Below, in pieces: positions 43,144-52,189 of a stretch of 64,000 nt of DNA (within the stretch, counting starts at the first letter, position 1; every line of letters starts with the position of its first letter). The stretch is from Bradyrhizobium sp. CB82 (GTDB taxonomy: Bacteria; Pseudomonadota; Alphaproteobacteria; Rhizobiales; Xanthobacteraceae): positions 1,302,001 to 1,366,000 of the forward strand of contig NZ_CP121650.1 in the NCBI RefSeq assembly GCF_029714405.1. Direction: 5' to 3'. A program made the translations under genes and the position numbers. The notes beneath the pieces are model-generated. The model had not been told where the DNA came from, did no database searches, and saw only the letters and a program-made list of their open reading frames with translations.

Positions 43144-43563
43144 TCAATTCGCATCTCTGCGATTTTCACGAGGGATCGATATATGTTCTCGGCGTGGGAG
43201 TTGTCGTCGGAATGAGCTTACAAAGTCAACAGCGGGCCGCAATCCGCGCCCCGCTACGCGTGCGATCCATCCAAAAAAGATACCCGATGCAGCGGAAACG
43301 AAGACCGCCAAAGCAAGCGCCACTCGTCCGGCCAGCAAGAAGCCCATGACACCTACTGAGTGTGCTCCTATGGCCATGAAAGCCAACAGCACAGGATAAG
43401 ATTGCTCATTATCACTCTCACCCGGGTGAGATTGCTCCGTATCGCTCGTCCGGCTCTCGGCTCTTTTCTTCACGCGGCGGACCAATCGGATTGGAGGGGA
43501 CTGTATTCGCTCATTGTGCAAATGCATCCACCTTGGCTGACCGTCCAACAAATACCCCCGCAT
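43144..43563 (-). CDS. Possible small membrane protein
   Basis: A 139-aa frame with two adjacent hydrophobic helices (VLLAFMAIGAHSVGVMGFLL and ALALAVFVSAASGIFFGWIA) between charged ends. No family, no strong ribosome site. It may be shorter at its N-terminus. Confidence 0.35.
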   Translation of the reverse strand: MRGYLLDGQPRWMHLHNERIQSPPIRLVRRVKKRAESRTSDTEQSHPGESDNEQSYPVLLAFMAIGAHSVGVMGFLLAGRVALALAVFVSAASGIFFGWIARVAGRGLRPAVDFVSSFRRQLPRREHISIPRENRRDAN

Positions 43564-43685
43564 TGAGACTCCATGGAGACAAGGGCAGGGCCGCTCCGCC
43601 TGCCCCCCAAGGGCGGGGAGCCACGCTGCCGCAACAGCGCGCTACTATGCAACTTCGTTTTCCGCGCGGCTTGTTAGTGGGGCGT

Positions 43686-44297
43686 TCAGAGACTTTCTGG
43701 CACTCCGATTTTCGAGGCTCGGCGCTCATCCTGACGTGGGTCTAACCGATCGGACGGATCGCGCCCCAGCTTCAGCTGTGCCAGATCGATAAATTCGTCC
43801 GCCTGCCGTCGAAGTTCGTCGGCTATCATTGGCGTCTGGCTCGCGATCGTGGACACGACAGTCACCCGTACGCCGCGCCGCTGGACGGCCTCGACCAGGG
43901 GGCGGAAATCGCCGTCGCCCGAGAATAGGACCATCTGGTCGATATGCTCGGCAAGCTCCATGCCGTCGACCGCCAGCTCGATATCCATGTTGCCCCTGAC
44001 CTTGCGGCGGCCGCTCGCGTCAATGAATTCCTTGGTTAGCTTGGTGACAACCGTGTAGCCGTTATAGTCGAGCCAATCGATGAGCGGCCTGATCGACGAA
44101 CATTCCTGTTCCTCAATAATCGTCGTGTAATAGAACGCGCGCAGCATCGTGCCGCGGCTCTGAAACTCCCCGAGCAAGCGCCTGTAGTCAATGTCGAAGC
44201 CAAGCGCCTTGCAGGTTGCGTGAAAGTTGGCGCCGTCGATAAAGAGCGCGATTTTGTCGAATGGTGACATTGGCGTTTGACCGCTCCCACCACTCAT
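43686..44297 (-). CDS. NYN domain (LabA/DUF88) protein
   Basis: A 203-aa protein; start at 44297 with GGAG 9 nt before it. NYN/PIN-like fold: KIALFIDGANFHATCKAL (metal Asp/Asn), GNMDIELAVDGMELA, and VLFSGDGDFRPLVEAV with the conserved Asp pair. NYN proteins are predicted RNases acting on tRNA or mRNA. The C-terminus is a basic and acidic tail (DRLDPRQDERRASK). It stands alone. Confidence 0.88.
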   Translation of the reverse strand: MSGGSGQTPMSPFDKIALFIDGANFHATCKALGFDIDYRRLLGEFQSRGTMLRAFYYTTIIEEQECSSIRPLIDWLDYNGYTVVTKLTKEFIDASGRRKVRGNMDIELAVDGMELAEHIDQMVLFSGDGDFRPLVEAVQRRGVRVTVVSTIASQTPMIADELRRQADEFIDLAQLKLGRDPSDRLDPRQDERRASKIGVPESL

Positions 44298-44636
44298 TCG
44301 CCTACTCCGCGCGCGCTTCATCCAAAAAAGGAATCCGAGGTTATGAGACAGCTCAAGATTGTCTCCCGTTAGAAGGTGACCAACGCTGTACAGCGCAGAC
44401 AACGCGACAATCAGGACGGAGAGATAGGCCGCAAGTTGAGTCCCGAATTCACCGTCACGCAGCTACAACAAGACGCGCGCTAATCAGTCCAGCCCGTCAT
44501 CAATGTATCCTACGCTTCCAACTAGAAATTAAGAGCCCCGCCTCATGGAGCACAAGGGCAAGGCCGCTCCCCGTGCTCCCCAAGGCGGGAAGCCACGCTG
44601 CTGGGAAACAGCGCACTACTTCGGCGTCGCTCAGAC

Positions 44637-44813
44637 TCAGCGGGCGTTCCGATTGTCGCCCTCGTCGCTCTTTACGACGTTGCGCAAGACAATTTCGGAA
44701 AGCTCCACAACCAACCGTTTGAGACGCGCAATCTCTTCCTTGCAGCGCCTCAATTCGCGCTGGTCCTCTGTCATCTCCGATGTTTCAGGCTGGCTGCTAT
44801 TGCTGTCTTTCAT
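44637..44813 (-). CDS. 58-aa coiled-coil protein
   Basis: ATG at 44813. A polar N-terminus is followed by a strong heptad helix (ELRRCKEEIARLKRLVVELS) and a short tail. Resembles the leucine-zipper part of IS3 OrfA-type proteins and small rhizobial ORFs of unknown function. The continuous heptad pattern is the main argument that it is real. Confidence 0.5.
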   Translation of the reverse strand: MKDSNSSQPETSEMTEDQRELRRCKEEIARLKRLVVELSEIVLRNVVKSDEGDNRNAR

Positions 44814-45022
44814 GATTGATGTAGGACCATCGGACCGGCGTCACCTTCCGAACAGCAAGGGATGACTTCACCATACGACACTGGGGTCGGACTCCAGCGA
44901 CAAATACCTTGGTCCCGCGGACCGTGCTACGACAGATACAGTACGTAACGAGCGAACAATTTCGTTTCTCGCCTGAGTCCGTCATCTCGGCGGTGCGTTT
45001 CGTACAAAAGGCGTCATAAACA

Positions 45023-45217
45023 TCACGACCGCGCCGTCGTCACCGTCAGGTGAAGCCTTTGCCCGTCCTCCAGCAAGAGAGATAACAGCTGGCAGTCGCT
45101 CGCGGGCTTGCTGATGGCAATCGCGACCTTCCGCCGCCCAGAATAGTATCTCAAGAGGGCTTCTTTGACGTCCTCTGCAAGGATTTCTCGAGGGTCTGAA
45201 AGCGCGGTAGCTATCAT
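45023..45217 (-). CDS. Small hypothetical protein
   Basis: A 64-aa protein: ALSDPREILAEDVKEALLRY, then GRRKVAIAISKPASDCQLL and LEDGQRLHLTV. An alpha-helix followed by beta-strands; unknown family. Start ATG at 45217. Confidence 0.45.
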   Translation of the reverse strand: MIATALSDPREILAEDVKEALLRYYSGRRKVAIAISKPASDCQLLSLLLEDGQRLHLTVTTARS

Positions 45218-45419
45218 GCTCTTTATTTGATCCTCTCAATTTGTGAGCGGAAAGCGGATCATGCGCATGAGTAGACGAACCTCGACGTGGATGCCAATAC
45301 CAATTCCGGACCAGCTTGGAATGAACGCGACACTGGCGGCACATTAGAGGAGGGCGGGGACTTTTTTTTGCGTTTTATGATGGATAAGCGACGAAAAAAG
45401 GCGGCAACGCGCCGATCCG

Positions 45420-45650
45420 CGCTGTGGAGTCTCAACGGGGACACCTTTACGCGATCCAATACGACCATCGTCTCGAAGCCCTTAATGTCCGGGCTCACAT
45501 AGAGGTATCGCCGAGTGAACTCTTCGTATTCTTCCATGCTAGTGGCGGTAACGTATAGGAGGAAGTCCGCGTCTCCCCGTGACGTCGAATCCGTTGACGA
45601 CCTCGGCTGACGATTTGATGGCCTTTTTTGAATCTATCGATGATATCTGA
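45420..45650 (-). pseudogene. Frameshifted Lrp/AsnC-family regulator fragment
   Basis: The effector (RAM) domain is recognisable in two frames: KKAIKSSAEVVNGFDVTG, then after a one-base insertion in a GGGG run DADFLLYVTATSMEEYEEF and FTRRYLYVSPDIKGFETMVV. The helix-turn-helix half is missing. A dead copy. Confidence 0.7.
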
Positions 45651-46030
45651 CCGCTCCCCCTCCATAGTCCCTAGCACAAGCATTTGAACAGGCCGTCCTA
45701 CCGCCTTCGTCGAAAGGCTGCGGTAAGAGTCCCATCAGTTCAGAGTTGTAAGTCAGGGATGTTGGCGTGCACGGGGGAAGGCTGTGAGCGGCCGGGCCGA
45801 AAATCGGAATGCCCGAGAGTCTTTGAGCGACCCGCCGAATTACGAGCCGGCCTTCCAGTTCGGCGTATGCGGCGAACGCCGTCAAGTCGTGTCTTCAAGC
45901 TGAGTGTCGAGAGGAGCGTCAGTAAGGATATCTATAGGGACAGGCGGCTAGACCCGGGCAATATCCGCAAGGCGGCCGTCCTCGGAAGAATACATTTCGA
46001 CCACTAGCGCGGTATTTCCAATACGCGAGA

Positions 46031-46900
46031 CTAACTTGCTCGCTGTTCGCAGGCGGCCGTATCTGGGAAGAGAAACCAGGGTTTGATGCTGATCCCTTTG
46101 CGAAGCGAATACATGTAGAAGATTGGAAGGCTTTGGGGAAAAAGCCCTCGAAATTCGCTTCCATTGAAGGTGATGAAAATTGAGTCAGGAAATGCGCGTT
46201 CGACCGCACGTTTTTCGACCATGTTCATCCGGTAATATTCTAATGCGCCCTCTTCACAACTTCCATTTCCGCGATACCATTTCATCGCGCTAGCAAGCAG
46301 CCGCTGGAACGTCGGCTCCGGTACGATCTCATCGATTAAAGGACTTGTGTTATCCGCTTCCGCGGCCTTTGTGAGGTCGCCCAACCAACAGCTCTCGAAA
46401 CCGCGTTCGCGGGCGCCATCCGCAATCTCATCAAAATATTGGCGTATGTTCTGTGACGAATGTCCGTTTAATTCCGCATGGGTGTCGGTGAAAATCAATC
46501 TTAGTGCTGCCCCGGGCGCGTATGTTTTACTGATTCGGTGGGTGAAGGCAGCCAAATAGTTCAGGCATTCGAAGTCCGGCTTGTCGATGTTGGACCGCGG
46601 ACCTTTGCCCCAATAGAGCACAAATGGAACGGGATTTCTGAGCGCAATTGATTTGGAAATGCTCTGCAACATTGCAACAGCGCTATCAGGCTGCTCGCGC
46701 TTAAAAGCCCAGGTATTAAAGGCTTGCAGGACCTTTTCTGGCGCGATCTCCTTGGCTCGAGGAGTGACAGGCACCGCAATTTCGATTGGTCCTTCAAATC
46801 CTCCGTCAACAGCTTTGTTGCCAAACGGTTTCGGACAGGCCGTTATTTCAGTGTTGGTTAATGGGTCTTCTTTCGAACCAACCGTATCGCAACCCGACAT
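46031..46900 (-). CDS. Unrecognised 289-aa protein
   Basis: Start ATG at 46900 with GGAG 7 nt before it. Motif-like segments: FVLYWGKGPRSNIDKPDFEC, YAPGAALRLIFTDTHAELNG, GFESCWLGDL and GSEFRGLFPQSLPIFYMYSL. It looks like a soluble alpha/beta enzyme with an Asp-Thr-His in a strand-loop position. The organisation is faintly like isonitrile (PvcA-type) synthases, but I cannot support that assignment. It is divergent from the GGDEF-EAL gene at 47087 across an AT-rich 186-nt gap. Its lower GC than neighbouring genes suggests acquisition. Confidence 0.6.
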   Translation of the reverse strand: MSGCDTVGSKEDPLTNTEITACPKPFGNKAVDGGFEGPIEIAVPVTPRAKEIAPEKVLQAFNTWAFKREQPDSAVAMLQSISKSIALRNPVPFVLYWGKGPRSNIDKPDFECLNYLAAFTHRISKTYAPGAALRLIFTDTHAELNGHSSQNIRQYFDEIADGARERGFESCWLGDLTKAAEADNTSPLIDEIVPEPTFQRLLASAMKWYRGNGSCEEGALEYYRMNMVEKRAVERAFPDSIFITFNGSEFRGLFPQSLPIFYMYSLRKGISIKPWFLFPDTAACEQRAS

Positions 46901-47086
46901 ATGAACTCCGAAAGAAGATCTTTTTATCGCGAGTTAATAATCGGTTATTTTTCTCAACGTCAACTCGGAAGAGTGGTGACCCATCTATTAAGGTTAACCT
47001 TCCACGCTCCGGTGGCCGATCAATGAAGTTAAGTCGCCCGAAATATCCGGCGAGTAAGCCCTGCCGATAGGGGGCCTGTTCTCGGC

Positions 47087-49723
47087 ATGAATTTACAAAT
47101 CCTAGAGCTGCCAAAGCTGATTGCTGAGCGTCGAAGCTCGGCAATTTTCGGCCTGGTGATCATCACCATGATGTGGGCAGGAGTTGCTGTAAAATACTTC
47201 GGCGATCTTCGGGGGGACCAAAGAGAGGCGTATCGGGACGCTCATAACTTTGCGCTGGTATTCGAAGAGAATGTTCTTCGATCAATCGGAGAAATTGATA
47301 AGGCGCTCCTATACTTGCGACGGAGCATTGAGACCCGGAAAAATACGGTTAGTTTTAGCGCTATTGCCAACACGACCGACGTGCTGAGCGACATCATCGT
47401 CCAAGTCGCCATTATTGATGACAAGGGAATTATGCGCGCGTCGAACAGCGGTCCTCAACCCGCGCCTGCCCTGGATCTGAGTGATCGGGAGCACTTTAAG
47501 TTTCATGTGAACAACATCGCGGATCAGCTTTTTATCAGCAAGCCGGTGGTTGGCCGTGCGAGCGGAAAATGGTCCGTGCAATTCACGCGGCGCTTCGTGA
47601 ACAGTGACCAGACGTTCGGCGGCGTCGTCGTGGCCTCGCTCAATCCGGACCATTTGACGAAATTCTACAACAATATCAATTTTGGATCGGCGGCGGCGAT
47701 CGCCCTGATCGGAAGTGATGGCGTGGTTCGTTCGAGTGGTGGGAGCGCGGTCGGTTACGCACTTGGAGACGATCTTAGCGGAACAGAATTGCTCGACCAA
47801 ATGCGAGCCGGGGTCGAAACTACATTTGAGAGCGTTGATCCTGCCAACAACGAGGCGCGTTTCATTACTGTCCGCAAGGTCAAGGGCTATCCGTTGTGGG
47901 TCAGCGTTAGCTTGAGTAAAAACCAGATCTTGGAAAGCTCTCGGAACGCCCTCAAGTTGAATTCGTTGGTGGGCACTGTACTTACTTTGCTGGTTCTCAT
48001 TGCTCTTGAGCAGCTTCTACGGATAGACGCGAAGGCAAGACAAAAAGCGAATCAGCTTGACCTTACGCTCGAGTATATGAACCAAGGAATTATGCTGGTT
48101 ACCTATGACCAGCAGATTCCGATTATCAATCGTCGCTGCGGCGAGTTGCTCGATTTGCCCGTAGAGTTCATACAGAACCCACCAAGGGTCGATCAACTCG
48201 CCGAATACGAGACACCGACGGGCAGATTGACCGCGGCGTCTGTTCGGATCTTTGCAGATCTTGTCGCAGGAGAACTCGGCGTTAGCGAACGAACGATGCC
48301 GGATGGATCAATCATCGAGATTCGCAGGGAAAGTCTCCCCGATGGTGGGTTCGTCCAAACCTTCACCGACGTCACGAAAAGATCGCGCGCTGAAGCAGAT
48401 GCAGTCCGCCTTAGTTCCGAGGATTCACTCACCGGTCTCCCAAACCGGCGGATGTTTCGCTCCATGCTCGACCGGATGAGCCGCCGGCAACCATCGGCAG
48501 TAGACAACGGGCAGGCAGCGGTGGAATTCGCCGTCCTATTTCTTGATCTTGATCGTTTTAAAGCTATCAACGATACGCTTGGCCATCAGACCGGTGACTT
48601 GCTCTTGCAGGAGATGGCCCGGCGCTTAAAGGGTACGCTCGGTGCAAACGAAGTGCTGGCACGCCTCGGCGGCGATGAGTTCGCAGTTGTTGTGCCGGCG
48701 GTTGAGTGCCGACCAGCGCTCGAGGCCCTAGCAAATAGTATGATCGAGGCAGCACAGGAGCCTTTTGAGATTGGGGGCCACCGAATCCGTTCTGGAATCA
48801 GTATCGGTATCGCCATTGGACCGTGCGACGGAGTAAATTGCGACGACCTTCTGATTGCCGCCGATCTGGCACTATACGCGGTCAAAGCCCAAGGTCGGGG
48901 CAGCTATAGATTCTATCATGCTGCAATGAACAGGGAGCTTAGGGAACGACGGCAGCTTGAGATCGATCTGCGCGAGGCGATCGAGCAAAATGAGATGGAA
49001 TTATACTATCAGCCCATCCTCAATTTGCGGAGCAACATCATAACCGGATTCGAAGCCCTGGCGCGATGGCGCCATCCGGTCAATGGCATGATATCGCCGG
49101 CAACATTCATTGCGGTAGCGGAGGATACTGGACTCATTCAACCTCTTGGCGAATGGGCTCTGAGAGAGGCGTGCCGCTGCGCCGCGCACTGGCCGAACAA
49201 TCTTAAGATAGCGGTCAATCTTTCTCCGATTCAGTTTGCAGCTTCCAATCTCTCCGAGGTCGTGAGACACGCCCTGGCGGAAACCGGACTTCAGCCGCAT
49301 CGCCTTGAGCTTGAAATTACCGAAGGAGTATTCATGACCAATAATGAATCCACCCTATCTACCCTGCGTCAGTTGAAGCAACTCGGCGTCCGTATTTCGC
49401 TGGACGATTTCGGTACCGGGTATTCCTCTCTCAGTTATCTGCGCAGCTTCCCATTCGACAAAATCAAGATAGATAGGTCGTTTGTTTCTGACCTTGCCGA
49501 AGGCACCGAGCACGTTGTGATTGTGCAAGCCGTGGTGAGTATTGCTCGCGCTCTGGGAATGACGACGTTGGCAGAAGGCATCGAAAACGTCGGACAGTAC
49601 GATTTTCTCGCGGCGCTCGATTGCGACGAAGGGCAAGGCTATCTGTTCAGTCCACCTGTTCCAATAGCAAAAGTTCCTGAAATGATTGCCAAATGGTCGC
49701 CCGGGCGCAAATTTGTCGCGTAG
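47087..49723 (+). CDS. Membrane-bound GGDEF-EAL cyclic di-GMP protein with dCache-like sensor and PAS
   Basis: An 878-aa protein. First membrane helix about 20-38, an extracytoplasmic Cache-like sensor (about 40-285), second helix about 295-312, then a PAS-type domain starting YMNQGIMLVTYDQQIPI. The GGDEF domain has DSLTGLPNRRMF, LDLDRFKAIND and an intact RLGGDEFAVV; the EAL domain has GFEALARWRHP (EAL), AVNLSPIQF, LEITEGVF, LDDFGTGYSSL and TLAEGIE. Both active sites look complete, so it can make or break c-di-GMP; direction would depend on the sensed ligand. Confidence 0.93.
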   Translation: MNLQILELPKLIAERRSSAIFGLVIITMMWAGVAVKYFGDLRGDQREAYRDAHNFALVFEENVLRSIGEIDKALLYLRRSIETRKNTVSFSAIANTTDVLSDIIVQVAIIDDKGIMRASNSGPQPAPALDLSDREHFKFHVNNIADQLFISKPVVGRASGKWSVQFTRRFVNSDQTFGGVVVASLNPDHLTKFYNNINFGSAAAIALIGSDGVVRSSGGSAVGYALGDDLSGTELLDQMRAGVETTFESVDPANNEARFITVRKVKGYPLWVSVSLSKNQILESSRNALKLNSLVGTVLTLLVLIALEQLLRIDAKARQKANQLDLTLEYMNQGIMLVTYDQQIPIINRRCGELLDLPVEFIQNPPRVDQLAEYETPTGRLTAASVRIFADLVAGELGVSERTMPDGSIIEIRRESLPDGGFVQTFTDVTKRSRAEADAVRLSSEDSLTGLPNRRMFRSMLDRMSRRQPSAVDNGQAAVEFAVLFLDLDRFKAINDTLGHQTGDLLLQEMARRLKGTLGANEVLARLGGDEFAVVVPAVECRPALEALANSMIEAAQEPFEIGGHRIRSGISIGIAIGPCDGVNCDDLLIAADLALYAVKAQGRGSYRFYHAAMNRELRERRQLEIDLREAIEQNEMELYYQPILNLRSNIITGFEALARWRHPVNGMISPATFIAVAEDTGLIQPLGEWALREACRCAAHWPNNLKIAVNLSPIQFAASNLSEVVRHALAETGLQPHRLELEITEGVFMTNNESTLSTLRQLKQLGVRISLDDFGTGYSSLSYLRSFPFDKIKIDRSFVSDLAEGTEHVVIVQAVVSIARALGMTTLAEGIENVGQYDFLAALDCDEGQGYLFSPPVPIAKVPEMIAKWSPGRKFVA

Positions 49724-49741
49724 AGTTTGGGACCCGCTCGT

Positions 49742-50719
49742 TTAGCCAGCGACTTTCTCAAGAGCGTACTCTCCAGTTTGTTCACCGGAGATCGGCTTCT
49801 TGGTTGGTCGCCGAGCCTCGTGCACGAGCAGGAACAGGCCCGATGCAACAACAATGCCGGACCCGATCAGAAGCCAAAGCGTCGGTACGTCGCCCCAAAC
49901 GAAAAATCCGATCGCAAGTGCCCAGACGAGCGTCAGGTAATAGAATGGCGAGACGGCGGCGGCCGGGGCTAGGTGAAGCGCTTGCGTCCAAAAATATTGT
50001 GCCGCGGCGTTTGTAAGACCGCTCAGGGTCAACATGATTGCGTCAGCCGGGGCGGGCATCCGGAATCCAAACAGCAGCAAGAAGGAGTGAAAGAAGGTTA
50101 CCGTAAGCATCTGCCACATCAACAGCGTCTTTGCAGACTCAGTTGCGGTCATTCCGCGAACGGCAACCGTGACGCTGCCATACATAACCGCGTTTGCCAG
50201 CGCAAACAATGCGCCAATCTGCAACGAATCTGCACCTGGATTTACCACAACGAGAACCCCGACGAATCCCGTTACCAGCGCACTCCAACGCGCGATTCCG
50301 GCACGCTCTTTAAGCCAGATAAACGACAGCAAGGCTGCCCACAACGATGCAGAAAAATTGATTGCGATCGCTCCTGCAAGCGGCATCAGACTAACGGCGA
50401 TGACAGTGAACGTCTGCGAGATCGACTGCGACAGCCCGCGTGCAAGATGGGCGCGGGGCCGCCGAGTCTTAAAGACTGACATGCCCGTTGCCGGGAGGAT
50501 CAATGCGGCGCAGAGAACAAACGCAGAAACGGAGCGAAAGAACATAACCTCGCCAACTGGATAGAGAGCGGCTTGCCATTTCGATAGTGCGCTCGATAGT
50601 GCGAACATCACGCTCGCGGCGATCATGCAGTATATTCCGCGAACAACGTCATCCTTCCGTAAGCCGGGAATGGCAATTGGGTTCTGCGGATAGCGGGCGG
50701 CGTCCGTAAGATCGCTCAT
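49742..50719 (-). CDS. DMT-family (EamA) exporter
   Basis: A 325-aa protein with ten predicted membrane helices in two EamA repeats: GAIAINFSASLWAALLSFIW in the first and YFWTQALHLAPAAAVSPFYY in the second. Family members export amino acids, nucleosides or other metabolites. It is convergent with the GGDEF-EAL gene, 18 nt between stops. M5 (50719) is taken as start; 50731 is possible. Confidence 0.88.
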   Translation of the reverse strand: MSDLTDAARYPQNPIAIPGLRKDDVVRGIYCMIAASVMFALSSALSKWQAALYPVGEVMFFRSVSAFVLCAALILPATGMSVFKTRRPRAHLARGLSQSISQTFTVIAVSLMPLAGAIAINFSASLWAALLSFIWLKERAGIARWSALVTGFVGVLVVVNPGADSLQIGALFALANAVMYGSVTVAVRGMTATESAKTLLMWQMLTVTFFHSFLLLFGFRMPAPADAIMLTLSGLTNAAAQYFWTQALHLAPAAAVSPFYYLTLVWALAIGFFVWGDVPTLWLLIGSGIVVASGLFLLVHEARRPTKKPISGEQTGEYALEKVAG

Positions 50720-51019
50720 CATGCGTTCCATGAAATTGGAAAGATAGCGTCAGCGTTTGCCGCGCGACTCGCGAGCCACTAGCAAAAGTCGGTCTCGCTT
50801 AGCTTTAAGTCTTAAGGAAGTGTTATGGGTAACAGAAACAATTCTTGGTTAATTTTCGCGAAACATGGCGGCGTCCGATTGCCGAACAGCCGAGCCAAAC
50901 ACCCCTTGCCTAGCCCGTGCCCCAGGCAATTGCCGAGGAAATGTCTAAAAGTGTTCATTTTCTTCCAACTAAATCTGGAGCCATTCGGGATAGGTTGCCG
51001 ACACTGAAATCTGAATTGG

Positions 51020-51376
51020 GTGGGAGCGGAAATCGTGAAAGTTGAGCTTAACGACGTGCGTTCTGGCAAGGGAGGTAAAACTCTCGTCTCTTCACCCTTG
51101 ATATGCTTGGACGGAACGTGGTGGGCAATTGATGTCAACGATCCAGATCTAGAAGCTCATTTGAAGCAGTCGGCTCGCTGCGGCGTTGTGCTGTCAGCTG
51201 TGCGTGAACGGAAAACCATTAATGGACCCGAACTGCCGCGCAAGGGGCGCCAGCGTCGATCGGCTCAAGACCGCGGTGGTCGAGGAGCAGAAGCTCGATG
51301 CGGTCGAGATCGTACAATAGGCGTTGATGGCGACCGTCGCCGCGCGCCACGCGAGCTCGGCGAACAGTCGCGGTAG
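51020..51376 (+). CDS. Doubtful small protein
   Basis: GTG start. The first 60 residues (VKVELNDVRSGKGGKTLVS, GTWWAIDVNDPDLEAHLKQ) look like a real beta-rich small protein, but from about 51225 the translation turns into low-complexity Arg-rich sequence, as if the 3' end had been replaced. Unknown family. Confidence 0.3.
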   Translation: MGAEIVKVELNDVRSGKGGKTLVSSPLICLDGTWWAIDVNDPDLEAHLKQSARCGVVLSAVRERKTINGPELPRKGRQRRSAQDRGGRGAEARCGRDRTIGVDGDRRRAPRELGEQSR

Positions 51377-52189
51377 GCGCTTATGGAGCACGAAACGAAT
51401 TGTCGCGGCAGGGTTTATTTGCCGAACCTGAAGGTCAGCCAGTAGGACGCCGCCGGCCCTTCCGGCGTCTGGTTCAGATGGCCATTTTGACAGTCGCACG
51501 CATCGCTCTCCTAATGTTAGGTCCTCATTGAGCGGGCTCCGTTCATTTTCCGCGGAGCTTGTTGGGTCTCGCCGGAGATGTCAGCCGGGTGTCATCGGTG
51601 TCATGGGTGTCGCTTCGGCTGTGGCGCTGGATCGACGTGGGACAGCGGAAGCTAAGGTCGAGATAGGCTTCTAAGACGGCAGAGTTCCCACCACCTTCAT
51701 AATCATGGTCTGATCCCCGCTGCGATGAGATTGCCTGTCCCGATCTCGTCCTCCAGGGGCTCGATGGGAGGCAGCGATCTCGGTGCGCTGCGGCTCGGGC
51801 AGCGAGTCCACGTGTGGCTTAGTCTAACGGTTCAGAAGTCGCGCAACGCCAGCGGTTGAAGCTGGTTGACGACGTTGATGCTGCTATTCGTACCCAAAGT
51901 AACGCGCAAATTATCATCGTGGAAGTGGTTCGCTATTTGCGGAATGCCCTGCTGCGGCAGGGTGGCGGCTTCGCGGTTCCGATGTACCTAGCGATAGACC
52001 TTCGACCTATTTGATCGATATCGGCCTTGCCCTTGGCGCTGAACAACAAGACGATATGACGAACCTGGATGCCGTAGGGTGATATCGCAAGTTGGTCACA
52101 TACCTATCTTGGGATTGATTCCCCTAGCAATGCCAGCGCCACAAGCGGCGTCGCGCGGCATGATGGTCGGTCGGTTTGCACAAGGCGTT
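51377..52189. other. Gene-poor 0.8-kb stretch
   Basis: No frame with family character on either strand; frequent stops in all frames. Probably decayed sequence between the small ORF and the second GGDEF-EAL gene. Confidence 0.35.

Noticed and set aside
44545..44865. 107-codon plus-strand frame
   Set aside because: It is opposite the 58-aa coiled-coil gene and has low-complexity Ser/Arg content without a ribosome site.
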